This document shows positions 1 to 9,628 of a stretch of DNA of 12,862 nt, piece by piece; within the stretch, counting starts at the first letter, position 1, and the number at the start of each line of letters is the position of its first letter. Under the pieces are notes generated by a model. The model did not search any database. It saw only the letters and a program-made list of their open reading frames with translations, and was not told the DNA's origin. Location: positions 1-12,862 of the forward strand of contig JAGWVZ010000053.1 of assembly GCA_018970625.1 (NCBI GenBank), in the 5' to 3' direction. Source of the stretch: Myxococcales bacterium (GTDB taxonomy: Bacteria > Myxococcota > Bradymonadia > REDH01). The position numbers and the translations under genes are program-made.

Positions 1-302
1 TCGCCCTCCAGAACCCCATTGCCGCAGATCGGATCGGGCCCCTCGACCACATCCACGTCGTCGGCGTCATCCACCGAGTCCCCGCGGATGTCGCTTCCGG
101 CACCGCCGTCCATCGACCCGAGTCCTGCATCATCGAACACGCTCGCATCATCACCACCCGCGTCGCTGTCCCGTTCTGCTCCCGTTCCTGATGCTGCCAC
201 ACAGGCCGACATCACCAACGCCAGCGACGATCCCATGCCACAGCCGGCCCACATCCGACCCAGGTCATAACGAAGCAGCGACCGGTGGTCCGAACGATTC
301 AT
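1..302 (-). CDS. Partial secreted lipoprotein with Asp-rich linker and CGNGVLEG motif (5' part only)
   Basis: On the minus strand an ATG at 302 opens a frame that runs off the left edge after 100 codons, so only the N-terminus is visible. Residues 1-16 are Arg-rich. A short hydrophobic stretch (GSSLALVMSAC) ends in a lipobox-like MSA|C with Cys34, so export and lipid anchoring are likely. After the cysteine comes a low-complexity Asp/Gly/Ala/Ser spacer (about residues 42-90), then CGNGVLEG at residues 93-100. Known: CGNG(V/I)LE(P/G)xE marks Cys-rich repeat proteins that are very common in secreted or surface proteins of Myxococcota. An internal ATG at 254 is an alternative start, but it loses the positively charged n-region; a weak GAG lies just upstream of 302. 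The function beyond surface location cannot be told. It is divergent from the sigma-factor gene. The open frame on the opposite strand here is only its Ser/Pro-rich shadow. Confidence 0.72.
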   Translation of the reverse strand, partial: MNRSDHRSLLRYDLGRMWAGCGMGSSLALVMSACVAASGTGAERDSDAGGDDASVFDDAGLGSMDGGAGSDIRGDSVDDADDVDVVEGPDPICGNGVLEG

Positions 303-614
303 CTCAGCCTCAGCACAAAACTTCCAGAGTGCGACCGGGTCGTAAACCCGTACAGGATCAGACAGTAACAAAGCCGTTCCAGCCGGTAAAGCCATGGGGC
401 CTGACCGAAGTTGCGCCAGCATGAACATGCCGCGGAATGACCGCAACGGGTTCGCCGTTTCACGGGGACCTCTCTGCGTCACCCTTGCGAGTGCCATGCG
501 CTTTCAGTACCGTCCCTTCTGGTCGCCCGGCTTCTGTTGCTGTTGCTCGAGCGGCGATGCCTCGCTGCTTGTCGGTCCATTCGTGGCAGTCGGCCCTTCC
601 CCTTGTGAGGCACT
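303..614. other. Divergent intergenic region between lipoprotein and sigma-factor genes
   Basis: This 312-bp stretch separates two divergently transcribed genes and should carry both promoters. I see no convincing sigma-70 or sigma-32 box pair on either strand. A small hairpin (CGGGT-cgtaa-ACCCG) lies at 336-350, in what would be the 5' leader of the lipoprotein mRNA; it has no T-run and is not a terminator. Short open frames here have no family-like features and look accidental. The only clear signal is GTGAGG at 605-610, a ribosome binding site four bases before the sigma-factor ATG. Confidence 0.5.
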
Positions 615-1862
615 ATGACATCGGTTTCCTCTCACCCGGCCAGCCAACGGGAAGCAGCGACACCGGAAGTCATGGAACCTGAAGTCGTTGATGCCACCCC
701 TCGTGGTCGCATTCGCGATCTGGATGATCAGGGCGGTCGTTCCCCCCTGAGCGGAAGGAGTGACGCAGGTGGCAGTCCTGCCGGCCAGACGCTGCACGAT
801 CGCGACGGTCAGGAGTCGTTCCACAACCTCGACGCCGTGGCCCTCGAAGCACTCACCAAGCTGGAGCTGCTCTCGGACGAGGATCTGCTGGAATCCATCG
901 TCATGCCCATGGATGCCAACGGGGTGCCGTTGCCGCTCGACGGAGTGCAGCGCGAACTGCCGGGCAGCGCATTCTCACTCGTACCGGTAGACAACCTTCC
1001 CGTCAGCGACCCGTTGACCACCTATCTGGCTCAACTGCGCCACATTGCCCCGCTTCCAGCCGAAGAACAGCAGACTCTGGCCGAGATCTATCATGGCCGG
1101 GGAGACACAGAAGCGGCTCGACGACTGGTCATGAGCAACCTGCGGCTCGTCGTCAAAATCGCCAGGGAATATCATCGTCGCCGCACGTCCCTCATGGAGC
1201 TCATTCAGGAAGGTAACGTCGGTCTGGCAGAAGCGATCCGACGCTATGATCCTTACCGGGGAGTCAAGTTCACCTCGTACGCGCAGTACTGGATCAGAGC
1301 CATGATCCTGAATTACCTCATGAATGTGATGCAGCTCGTCAAAGTCGGCTCGACCCGATCGGGCCGCAAGCTGTTTTACAACCTGCAGAAGGCGCGTGAA
1401 GAGCTCATTCAGCAGGGCTATTTGACGCCCTCCACCCGGCAGCTCGCCGACCATCTGGGGGTGCGTGAGTCGGACGTGGTCGAGGTCGCCCGCATTCTGG
1501 ACCAGCCCGCCCTGTCTCTGGAATCCCCGGCACCTGGTCTGGAATCAACGCCGTTGTCCTCCGTGATCTCGGACCACGAGGCCCGAACACCCGAGCAGAT
1601 CGTCGAGACAGCCGAGTTGCAGCGGCAGATCCGGGCAGCGCTCGACCATTTCCGCTCCACCATTCATGACGAGCGAGAGCTCTCTATCTGGGATGAGCGC
1701 GTCACCGCCGATGAACCCGCAAGCCTTCAGGAGCTGGGCGATCGCTTCAACGTCTCGCGAGAACGCATTCGACAGGTCGAAAAGACGCTGAAAGATAAAT
1801 TCAAAGCCTACTGGATCGCTACCATCGGCGAAAGCGAGCACGCCGTTCTATTTGAAGACTAA
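615..1862 (+). CDS. rpoH: RpoH-like (sigma-32 type) RNA polymerase sigma factor with long N-terminal extension
   Basis: A 415-residue sigma-70 superfamily factor that would direct RNA polymerase to stress promoters. Region 1.2 begins near residue 132 (SDPLTTYLAQL). Region 2 is very clear: NLRLVVKIA at 175-183, LIQEGNVGLAEAIRRYDP at 196-213 and FTSYAQYWIRAMI at 219-231. GRKLFYNLQK at 250-259 matches the RpoH box (QRKLFFNLRK in Escherichia coli), which separates RpoH from housekeeping sigmas. The region 4 helix-turn-helix is LQELGDRFNVSRERIRQVEK at 371-390. The start at 615 is supported by GTGAGG at 605-610. Odd: E. coli RpoH has 284 residues, whereas this protein carries about 130 extra N-terminal residues, partly acidic and partly Ser/Gly/Pro-rich, with no domain I recognise; an internal start is possible but no better SD is evident. 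The adjacent clpB, a classic heat-shock gene, supports the role. In myxobacteria related factors (SigB/SigC) act in development, so the physiological role could differ. Confidence 0.9.
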   Translation: MTSVSSHPASQREAATPEVMEPEVVDATPRGRIRDLDDQGGRSPLSGRSDAGGSPAGQTLHDRDGQESFHNLDAVALEALTKLELLSDEDLLESIVMPMDANGVPLPLDGVQRELPGSAFSLVPVDNLPVSDPLTTYLAQLRHIAPLPAEEQQTLAEIYHGRGDTEAARRLVMSNLRLVVKIAREYHRRRTSLMELIQEGNVGLAEAIRRYDPYRGVKFTSYAQYWIRAMILNYLMNVMQLVKVGSTRSGRKLFYNLQKAREELIQQGYLTPSTRQLADHLGVRESDVVEVARILDQPALSLESPAPGLESTPLSSVISDHEARTPEQIVETAELQRQIRAALDHFRSTIHDERELSIWDERVTADEPASLQELGDRFNVSRERIRQVEKTLKDKFKAYWIATIGESEHAVLFED

Positions 1863-1896
1863 AATCCGTGCGGGGGGATATTTTGGGTGTGCCATT

Positions 1897-1924
1897 TTGA
1901 CACACGCCAACGGGTGCCTAGCTT
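1897..1924 (+). promoter_or_regulatory. Candidate promoter for clpB
   Basis: In the 176-bp gap between the sigma-factor stop and the clpB start, a perfect TTGACA (1897-1902) is followed after 16 bases by TAGCTT (1919-1924), a weak -10 match (3 of 6). A CTTGAT at 1922-1927 resembles a sigma-32 -35 box, but no good CCCCAT-type -10 follows at the right distance. No CIRCE operator (TTAGCACTC-N9-GAGTGCTAA) is visible. The -35 match could be chance; transcription start mapping would decide. Confidence 0.3.
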
Positions 1925-2038
1925 GATGCCGGTACGACGATCTGGCCACCCGCCGCAAACACGCGCGACCGAATTCGCTCCGATTCGATGGTCGCTATCC
2001 ACGGGAACTCACGCTCACCCTATCATTGCGAGAGGCAT

Positions 2039-4633
<2,595 letters not shown>

Positions 4634-4720
4634 GCAGAATTTTCGACCGACGTTCACGCGCACAACGCGGACCGCATGCGGGGATGACCGAAAGTGAACG
4701 AGGTGCACAGTCACATGGAT

Positions 4721-4766
4721 TTGACAATTGCAGATGACTGCATTTTCGCTAGGAGTGAAGCTCCTA
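4721..4766 (+). promoter_or_regulatory. Possible promoter and small hairpin upstream of the polysaccharide gene pair
   Basis: The 161-bp gap after clpB contains a perfect TTGACA at 4721-4726 but no good -10 hexamer 16-18 bases on. At 4750-4766 there is a perfect 6-bp inverted repeat, TAGGAG-tgaag-CTCCTA, whose left arm contains an SD-like AGGAG. It is not followed by T residues, so it is not an intrinsic terminator for clpB. Its distance from the ATG at 4795 (about 40 bases) is too great for it to act directly as that gene's ribosome binding site. The regulatory meaning is uncertain. Confidence 0.25.
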
Positions 4767-4794
4767 ACACTTTCGCAACGGTCTGTTCACGCGC

Positions 4795-5874
4795 ATGTAT
4801 CTGGCCGACGCACAGAGTCTACGGCTGGCTGGGCGTTGGACCCGCTGGGCATGGAGCGTATGGTCAGGAGCCGAGCCTGACGATGCGCCTCCTGATACGG
4901 CTGTGGTGTTTCATGCCGATGTGATCGCCCGAAGCGGACTGGGTCCTCTGGTGGCAAAGGCCTTGCAGCGCCGCGGCGACCCGAGAGTCGCCTGGCTGGG
5001 TGGCATTGTACGCGATACAACCGTGGCAAATCTGATGCGGCAGGCCGATCTGCAGCCGCTCTATGCCATGCTGACGGAGCTCGGCCTGCGCTGGTGTTTG
5101 TTGAAGGGAGCTGCCAGCACGCAGCGGTTCCCCGATCTGACCGCTTTGCGACACATGACCGACATCGACCTGCTCGTACGGGCCACCGACTTTGCGCGGG
5201 CAGAACGATTGCTTGCCGGTGAGGGATGGCGCCGTGTCGACAACCTTGGCTCCTACGGCTCGCTTTGGGCGTGTGAATCGACCTGGCAACGGCGGCGAAC
5301 CGTTCTGGTAGAGCTGGATGTTCATCGGGCGCTACTTCATCCCCCGCTTGGCTCAGGGCTCACCGAACAGCTGCTGGGTGATATCGAAACCGTGCGCGGC
5401 TTGCCCGTGCCCTCGCGTACCACGGCCCTGTTGCACATCGCATTGCATCGCTCAAAGGCCTGGCAGGGGCATGCAGCCGAGCTACTGGATGCCCGAATGC
5501 TGAGCAACACGCTGAGCGACGACGAGTTCGAGCAGCTGGTGGTGATGGCGCGCAGGTATCGACTGCTGAACGCGTTGAGCGCGGTGCTGCTGGCGACGCA
5601 CTGGTGGCTGGGCGAAATTCCGCTCCGCGAACAATGGCTGCTGCAACAACTCCCGCCTGAGCACCGGGATCGTGTCATGCGGCTGGCGCTGCTCGGCAAC
5701 AAGGCCATGCCAATTCAAACATTCTGGCCACGGTTTCTGCAAATCTACGCCGGTATGATTTATTCCGATGGGTTCAGACCTGAACATCTCGCTGCGATCG
5801 TTACGCATGGAGCGTTGCGGTCTCTGGACACACTCGTTCCCACGCCGCCTGCGTGGCTGCCGGGGAAGTCATGA
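4795..5874 (+). CDS. Nucleotidyltransferase-fold protein, NTP_transf_5 type, probably surface-polysaccharide associated
   Basis: A 359-residue soluble protein with the signature of the uncharacterised nucleotidyltransferase family (NTP_transf_5, PF14907): CLLKGAA at 101-107, RHMTDIDLLV at 119-128 with acidic pair Asp123/Asp125, and VELDVH at 172-177 supplying a third acidic residue (Asp175). This LKGxA / DxD / ELxxH pattern is that of a polymerase-beta-like catalytic core; residues after about 205 are mostly helical. The substrate is not known for the family, and members are often found among exopolysaccharide and capsule genes. Context agrees: the stop (TGA 5872-5874) overlaps the start of an O-antigen ligase-like gene in an ATGA junction, so the two are translationally coupled. 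No clear SD precedes the ATG at 4795, and in-frame stops at 4756 and 4765 limit any upstream extension. Family assignment is fairly sure; role is inferred. Confidence 0.75.
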   Translation: MYLADAQSLRLAGRWTRWAWSVWSGAEPDDAPPDTAVVFHADVIARSGLGPLVAKALQRRGDPRVAWLGGIVRDTTVANLMRQADLQPLYAMLTELGLRWCLLKGAASTQRFPDLTALRHMTDIDLLVRATDFARAERLLAGEGWRRVDNLGSYGSLWACESTWQRRRTVLVELDVHRALLHPPLGSGLTEQLLGDIETVRGLPVPSRTTALLHIALHRSKAWQGHAAELLDARMLSNTLSDDEFEQLVVMARRYRLLNALSAVLLATHWWLGEIPLREQWLLQQLPPEHRDRVMRLALLGNKAMPIQTFWPRFLQIYAGMIYSDGFRPEHLAAIVTHGALRSLDTLVPTPPAWLPGKS

Positions 5875-8336
5875 GCCCACCTCATCGTGGAAACGTTCAG
5901 GGCAACGCAGAAGACAGCCCATCCAGCAGTGGGCGCGACCGCGTTATCGACTGGCTGATTCTGGCACTGGTGACAGGCGCGCCGTTGTGTCTCGGTGGCA
6001 TGCATCCCTGGGCGCAGGTCGCGCTGTCGGCCGCCACGATCGTCCTCTGGGTGGCGCACGCGACCAGTCGATTGGTATTTGGGCGTCGCATGGTGTGGCC
6101 CATCGGAACACTCGTCCTGCTGGCAACGGCAGCATGGGTCGGTCTCATGTCTGTTCCTGTGCCGGTGAGCTGGCTGCCAGCCTTTCATACCACCGTCCAT
6201 GCATGGTGGCAGCACGACGGCAACGTCCCGCTCTCACTGGCACCTGGCGCGGCGCCGCTGGCCATGCTGCAATGGATAGCGCTCGCGCTGGCCACACAGA
6301 TGACAGCGACCCGCTTCAGTCACCCGGATCGCCTCGAACCACTCTTACGCTGCTTTGTTGCAGGCGCGACTCTCACCCTGATCATCGGTGTCATTCAGAC
6401 GCTGGGGCATGCGACTCGAATTCTAGGCCTGTATGCGCCTATCCAGGTACAGGGACTGGTTCAGCCGCTCGCCGGTACATTCGTGAATGGCAACCAGGCC
6501 GGAGCGCTGTATGCCATGGCAGGATCGGCAGGATTTTCCCTGTTCGTCACGTCCAGCAGACCTCTTCGTCGGGCAGCGGGTCTCACAGGCGCTGTTATTG
6601 CTGCTGCCGCGCTCGTTATCATGGGCTCGTTCGGTGCACTTGCGGCATTGGTCGCCGCAGGGATTCTGGCCGTCGCCGGGACGCTCCTCTCGCGAGTTTC
6701 AGGGTGGGCGACAGGCACTCGCATACAGCTCTTTCTGATCGCGGCAGCTGGTGTCGCGCTGGCCGCGTGGACAACAGGGATGATGTCATTCTCGCTGGAG
6801 AGTCGCATGCCCGAATCTGCAGTGAACAAACTGCAGCTGTGGCGGAATGCAGCTCACCTCATCCCCGAGTCACCGTGGGTTGGCATGGGTACGGGTTCCT
6901 TTGCCGACCTCGCGGAACGACACGCACAGGACACCCTGTGGAGTCGGTTCTCATGGGTCGAGTCCACACCCTTGCAGTTGTCGATTGATTTAGGGGTTCC
7001 GTTCGCCTTGCTGTTGTATCTGACGTTGCTGCTGCCGGCAGCATGGTGGCTCGGCACACCATCCGGCTCCAACCAGATGCGCTGGCGCTACCTTACCATC
7101 GTCGTCGGTACGTGCGTGCTGGTGGAACAGTTTCTGGGCATGGGACTTACCGCACTCGGTGTTTCCCTGCCCGCCGCGCTGTTGTTCGGTTCGATTGTTG
7201 GAATTGCTGTTCGCGTGCGAAGCGGAGCTTGTGAGTGGACATCGAAAACGAATCTGGGGGCTATTGCGACAACGATAGTCCTCCTTGTCGCCTCTGGATT
7301 TCATTTGCCCGCTGCCGTTCAGCAATCGCTCGAGCCATCCGCCAACAAAACCATCCGATTGCTCCGCACTTCGGATGCTTCGCAGGCTGAGGCACTGATA
7401 CAGGCTGCGGCCCAGCTGCAGCCTGCCTCGCCTTTGCTGCTGTATGCCGATGGTCTGCTGGCGTTGCGTCAGGACCAGCAACCTCGTGCACGGCACCGAC
7501 TGGAAATCCTGTGGCAGCATGCACCACACTCCGCCCTGACCAGACGACTGCAGCTGCAACTGGCGGTTGCACAACAGAACGAAGACGCGATCTGCGAAGC
7601 GCTTTCGCGACTGCTTGAGGTGCCCGGTGAGCAGGTACGATGGGACGCGATGCCCGGAGGCGCCGCTGAGTGGATGCATTGCCTGCCCGATGAGGCCGCG
7701 CTGGCGCGGCTGTATATGGTACTGCAATCAAAACAACAGCCTTCCCAGTGGTTGGCGGCCGCGCTGGCTGATCTGCGAAGGTCCCCTGAGCGTCTCCTCT
7801 CGCTCCATGCGGCTGCGCGAGCCTCGCTGGCCCTTGAGCTGCCCGAGTCAGCCCTTTATTACGCCGACAAGCTATTCCAGTTCGCTCCTCGGAATGGGTA
7901 CTGGGCTAACCAGCTGATGGAACTGTTCAGGCTCTTGGAAGCACCCGAGAGGGTGGATTCCTTTGTACTCGACGCGTGGAGAGTTTCGCCGCAGGACCCG
8001 ATTCTGATGGTCATGAGACTCGAGCTGCTCGTGCGTAACCCCACGGCACTTGCGGGTGAGCCCGACGACTGGATTACAGCCTTTGCACAGGCAAGACAGC
8101 TGAACGCGACAGATGAATCATGGTGGCTGCGGTCGCTGCGAGCCGAGGCCACCTGGGCCGCACAACACAATGACTGGCAAAGAGCCGCCCGCGCACTCGA
8201 TCTGTACCTCGGACGTCGCTCATCTGATCAGGGAGCGCTGCGCGAACGAATTCACGCCGCACAGCAAATGGCCGACGAGCCGAGCAGGCTAAGGTACCAG
8301 ATTCGTTTGCAGCAACTGCAGGCACCCCGCCCGTAA
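5871..8336 (+). CDS. O-antigen ligase/polymerase-like (Wzy_C) membrane protein with C-terminal helical-repeat domain
   Basis: An 821-residue inner-membrane protein. The start at 5871 gives an ATGA overlap with the upstream gene and has GGGGAAG just before it; the frame is open further upstream but that start (GTG 5853) is less likely. The first about 480 residues hold roughly ten hydrophobic segments. Family-typical motifs are GTFVNGNQAG at 202-211 (compare GxFxNxNHxAG in Wzy/WaaL-like proteins) and LWRNAAHLIPESPWVGMGTG at 323-342, the periplasmic-loop region of the Wzy_C family (PF04932). Such proteins join or polymerise lipid-linked glycans on the periplasmic face. After the last membrane segment (about 464-480) comes a soluble tail of about 340 residues, Ala/Leu/Gln-rich and TPR-like (for example LLYADGLLALRQDQQPRARH), probably a protein-interaction scaffold. 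Ligase versus polymerase cannot be settled from sequence. A 406-codon frame overlapping its 5' half is an Arg/Ser-rich shadow. Confidence 0.8.
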   Translation: MSPPHRGNVQGNAEDSPSSSGRDRVIDWLILALVTGAPLCLGGMHPWAQVALSAATIVLWVAHATSRLVFGRRMVWPIGTLVLLATAAWVGLMSVPVPVSWLPAFHTTVHAWWQHDGNVPLSLAPGAAPLAMLQWIALALATQMTATRFSHPDRLEPLLRCFVAGATLTLIIGVIQTLGHATRILGLYAPIQVQGLVQPLAGTFVNGNQAGALYAMAGSAGFSLFVTSSRPLRRAAGLTGAVIAAAALVIMGSFGALAALVAAGILAVAGTLLSRVSGWATGTRIQLFLIAAAGVALAAWTTGMMSFSLESRMPESAVNKLQLWRNAAHLIPESPWVGMGTGSFADLAERHAQDTLWSRFSWVESTPLQLSIDLGVPFALLLYLTLLLPAAWWLGTPSGSNQMRWRYLTIVVGTCVLVEQFLGMGLTALGVSLPAALLFGSIVGIAVRVRSGACEWTSKTNLGAIATTIVLLVASGFHLPAAVQQSLEPSANKTIRLLRTSDASQAEALIQAAAQLQPASPLLLYADGLLALRQDQQPRARHRLEILWQHAPHSALTRRLQLQLAVAQQNEDAICEALSRLLEVPGEQVRWDAMPGGAAEWMHCLPDEAALARLYMVLQSKQQPSQWLAAALADLRRSPERLLSLHAAARASLALELPESALYYADKLFQFAPRNGYWANQLMELFRLLEAPERVDSFVLDAWRVSPQDPILMVMRLELLVRNPTALAGEPDDWITAFAQARQLNATDESWWLRSLRAEATWAAQHNDWQRAARALDLYLGRRSSDQGALRERIHAAQQMADEPSRLRYQIRLQQLQAPRP

Positions 8337-8420
8337 GCGTACGTGGTCGAACCCCTGCCCGAACGCAGATACGCCCAGAGCCCGCTCCTGATTCTCACCC
8401 GACTGTCATCGCAGGGGCGG

Positions 8421-8815
8421 CTATGATTTCCGCAAGGCTTTAATGCCGGCCGCCCAACGAATCGCGGGCTTCTCAAAGACCAGGTAAAACACCCACGAGG
8501 CAGCGATCGCGAACAGCATGCGCGCGCACCCTACCACGGGAAAGTTCGCACCAAACCGAACCAGCACTGTTTTGATTGCCACAAATAATGGCTGGTGCAC
8601 CAGATACACGGCGTAACTTATGGTACCCAGCCATGCCAGAGGGCGCACCCAGACGGCGTTCACCGGAAAACGCCCGGCAGACTCCAGCGAACACACGGCG
8701 TTCACCAGCACAAAAAACCCCATCCCAATCACGGGTTCGCGCAACAGCCCTGCGTAAAATCCCAACGAAGATGTCATGGCCTGGTCCAGCCCGAACCCTG
8801 CGAACAGCAACAGAA
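8421..8815 (-). pseudogene. Acyltransferase family 3 (OafA-like) remnant, 5' two thirds lost at IS66 junction
   Basis: About 131 residues of membrane protein end at the TAG 8421-8423. The stretch LAWLGTISYAVYLVHQPL is the hallmark C-terminal motif of acyltransferase family 3 (PF01757), which O-acetylates cell-surface glycans; hydrophobic segments flank it and VFEKPAIRW lies near the end. Complete members have about 350-400 residues with catalytic His/Arg near the N-terminus, all missing here. The homology stops at 8815, exactly where the IS66 inverted repeat begins. The open frame continues into the IS to an ATG at 8879, so a 152-codon hybrid frame exists, but it cannot encode a functional enzyme. 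It converges on the O-antigen ligase-like gene, consistent with a polysaccharide locus. The missing part is not found beyond the right end of the IS. Confidence 0.8.
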
Positions 8816-8841
8816 GTAACCTGACGAGTTGCCCCGTATTG
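8816..8841 (+). repeat. IS66 left terminal inverted repeat
   Basis: Begins GTAACCTGACGAGTTGCCCC at 8816 and matches the reverse complement of 11218-11243 at 24 of 26 positions; the differences are at positions 14 and 25. It marks the exact point at which acyltransferase homology stops. Confidence 0.92.
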
Positions 8842-8905
8842 TTCTCGGGGGTGAGCTGATTGATCGTGCGTGCAGCCAATCAAGGCGACGTCACGCGAGG
8901 TCAGA

Positions 8906-9223
8906 ATGCGGAGAAGAACGGCAGAAGAATGGGGAAATCTGTTACGTGAGTTTGATGGGTCAGGGTTGCGTCAGGTTGTGTTTGCGGAGCAGCGAGGTAT
9001 TTCTCTGGCCACCCTGCAATACCAGTTGATGCGTCGACGGCAGCGTGGGCAACCGAAGTCGCAGTCGTTCGTGGAGGTCCGCGCGTCACCACCGGCATCG
9101 CGGTTACCTGTTTCGGTTTCGGATGTGGAAGTCAGGATCGGCGAGCATGTTCGCGTGCAGAGTGAGGGCTGGCCGGATGTAAATTGGCTGGCAGGTCTGG
9201 TTCGCGTGCTCGCGCGCCCATGA
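8906..9223 (+). CDS. tnpA: IS66 accessory protein TnpA
   Basis: A 105-residue basic protein with the IS66 TnpA pattern: RRRTAEEWGNLLREFDGSGL, then FAEQRGISLATLQYQ, a helix-turn-helix-like N-terminal region that is assumed to bind DNA. Its precise role in transposition is unclear, but family studies indicate all three IS66 proteins are needed. I start at ATG 8906, with GAGG at 8897-8900 as SD; an in-frame ATG at 8870 would add 12 residues not typical of the family. The stop TGA (9221-9223) overlaps the ATG of tnpB, so the pair is translationally coupled. Confidence 0.88.
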   Translation: MRRRTAEEWGNLLREFDGSGLRQVVFAEQRGISLATLQYQLMRRRQRGQPKSQSFVEVRASPPASRLPVSVSDVEVRIGEHVRVQSEGWPDVNWLAGLVRVLARP

Positions 9224-9588
9224 TACTCGGGCGTACGGCAGCAACGCGGGTGTGGGTGGCGACGTTCGCGGTCGATATGCGAAAAGGGTTCGATGGACTT
9301 GCTGCCCTGGTCGAAGCGAGCGGCCTGGACCTGTACAGCGGTCATCTGTTTGTTTTCCTGAGCCGTCGGCGCGACCGGGTGAAGGTTTTGATGTGGGAAC
9401 GCGGTGGCCTTGCCCTGTATCAAAAGCGTCTGGAGAAAGGTCAGTTCTGCCAGGTGGCGGTGAGGTCAGACCAACGCATGTTGACCCTGCAGCCGGATGA
9501 ATTGGCCATGCTGCTCGATGGTGTGGACCTGAATGCCGTGCGGCGCACTCGCCTGTGGGAACCGAATCGTTCCGAAGAACGGAGGTAG
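9220..9588 (+). CDS. tnpB: IS66 accessory protein TnpB (IS66 Orf2-like)
   Basis: A 122-residue protein with the very conserved IS66 Orf2 (PF05717) signature: VDMRKGFDGLAALVE near the N-terminus, then YSGHLFVFLSRRRDRVKVLMWE and LALYQKRLEKGQF, ending with LQPDELAMLLDGVDL. It is required for transposition in this family, though its biochemical activity is not established. The ATG at 9220 lies in an ATGA overlap with tnpA, which decides the start against an in-frame ATG at 9184. It is full length and shows no defect. Confidence 0.93.
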   Translation: MILGRTAATRVWVATFAVDMRKGFDGLAALVEASGLDLYSGHLFVFLSRRRDRVKVLMWERGGLALYQKRLEKGQFCQVAVRSDQRMLTLQPDELAMLLDGVDLNAVRRTRLWEPNRSEERR

Positions 9589-9628
9589 GGGATCGACAAG
9601 CTCATCGGTTCATGATCGGATAGGCGAC

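Noticed and set aside
19..270. Ser/Pro/Thr-rich plus-strand frame of 83 codons
   Set aside because: It is the reverse complement of the Asp/Gly-rich lipoprotein linker, which has a lipobox and the CGNGVLEG motif.
1863..2038. CIRCE (HrcA operator) upstream of clpB
   Set aside because: No TTAGCACTC or its inverted partner is present in the gap.
5768..6988. A long (406-codon) plus-strand open frame
   Set aside because: It overlaps the O-antigen ligase-like gene in another frame, is Arg/Ser/His-rich without domains, and has no plausible start context; the Wzy frame has membrane segments and family motifs.
8352..8417. CCCCTGC / GCAGGGG inverted repeat between the convergent ligase-like gene and acyltransferase remnant
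   Set aside because: The arms are only 7 bp, 52 bases apart and without a T-run, so it is not a credible bidirectional terminator.
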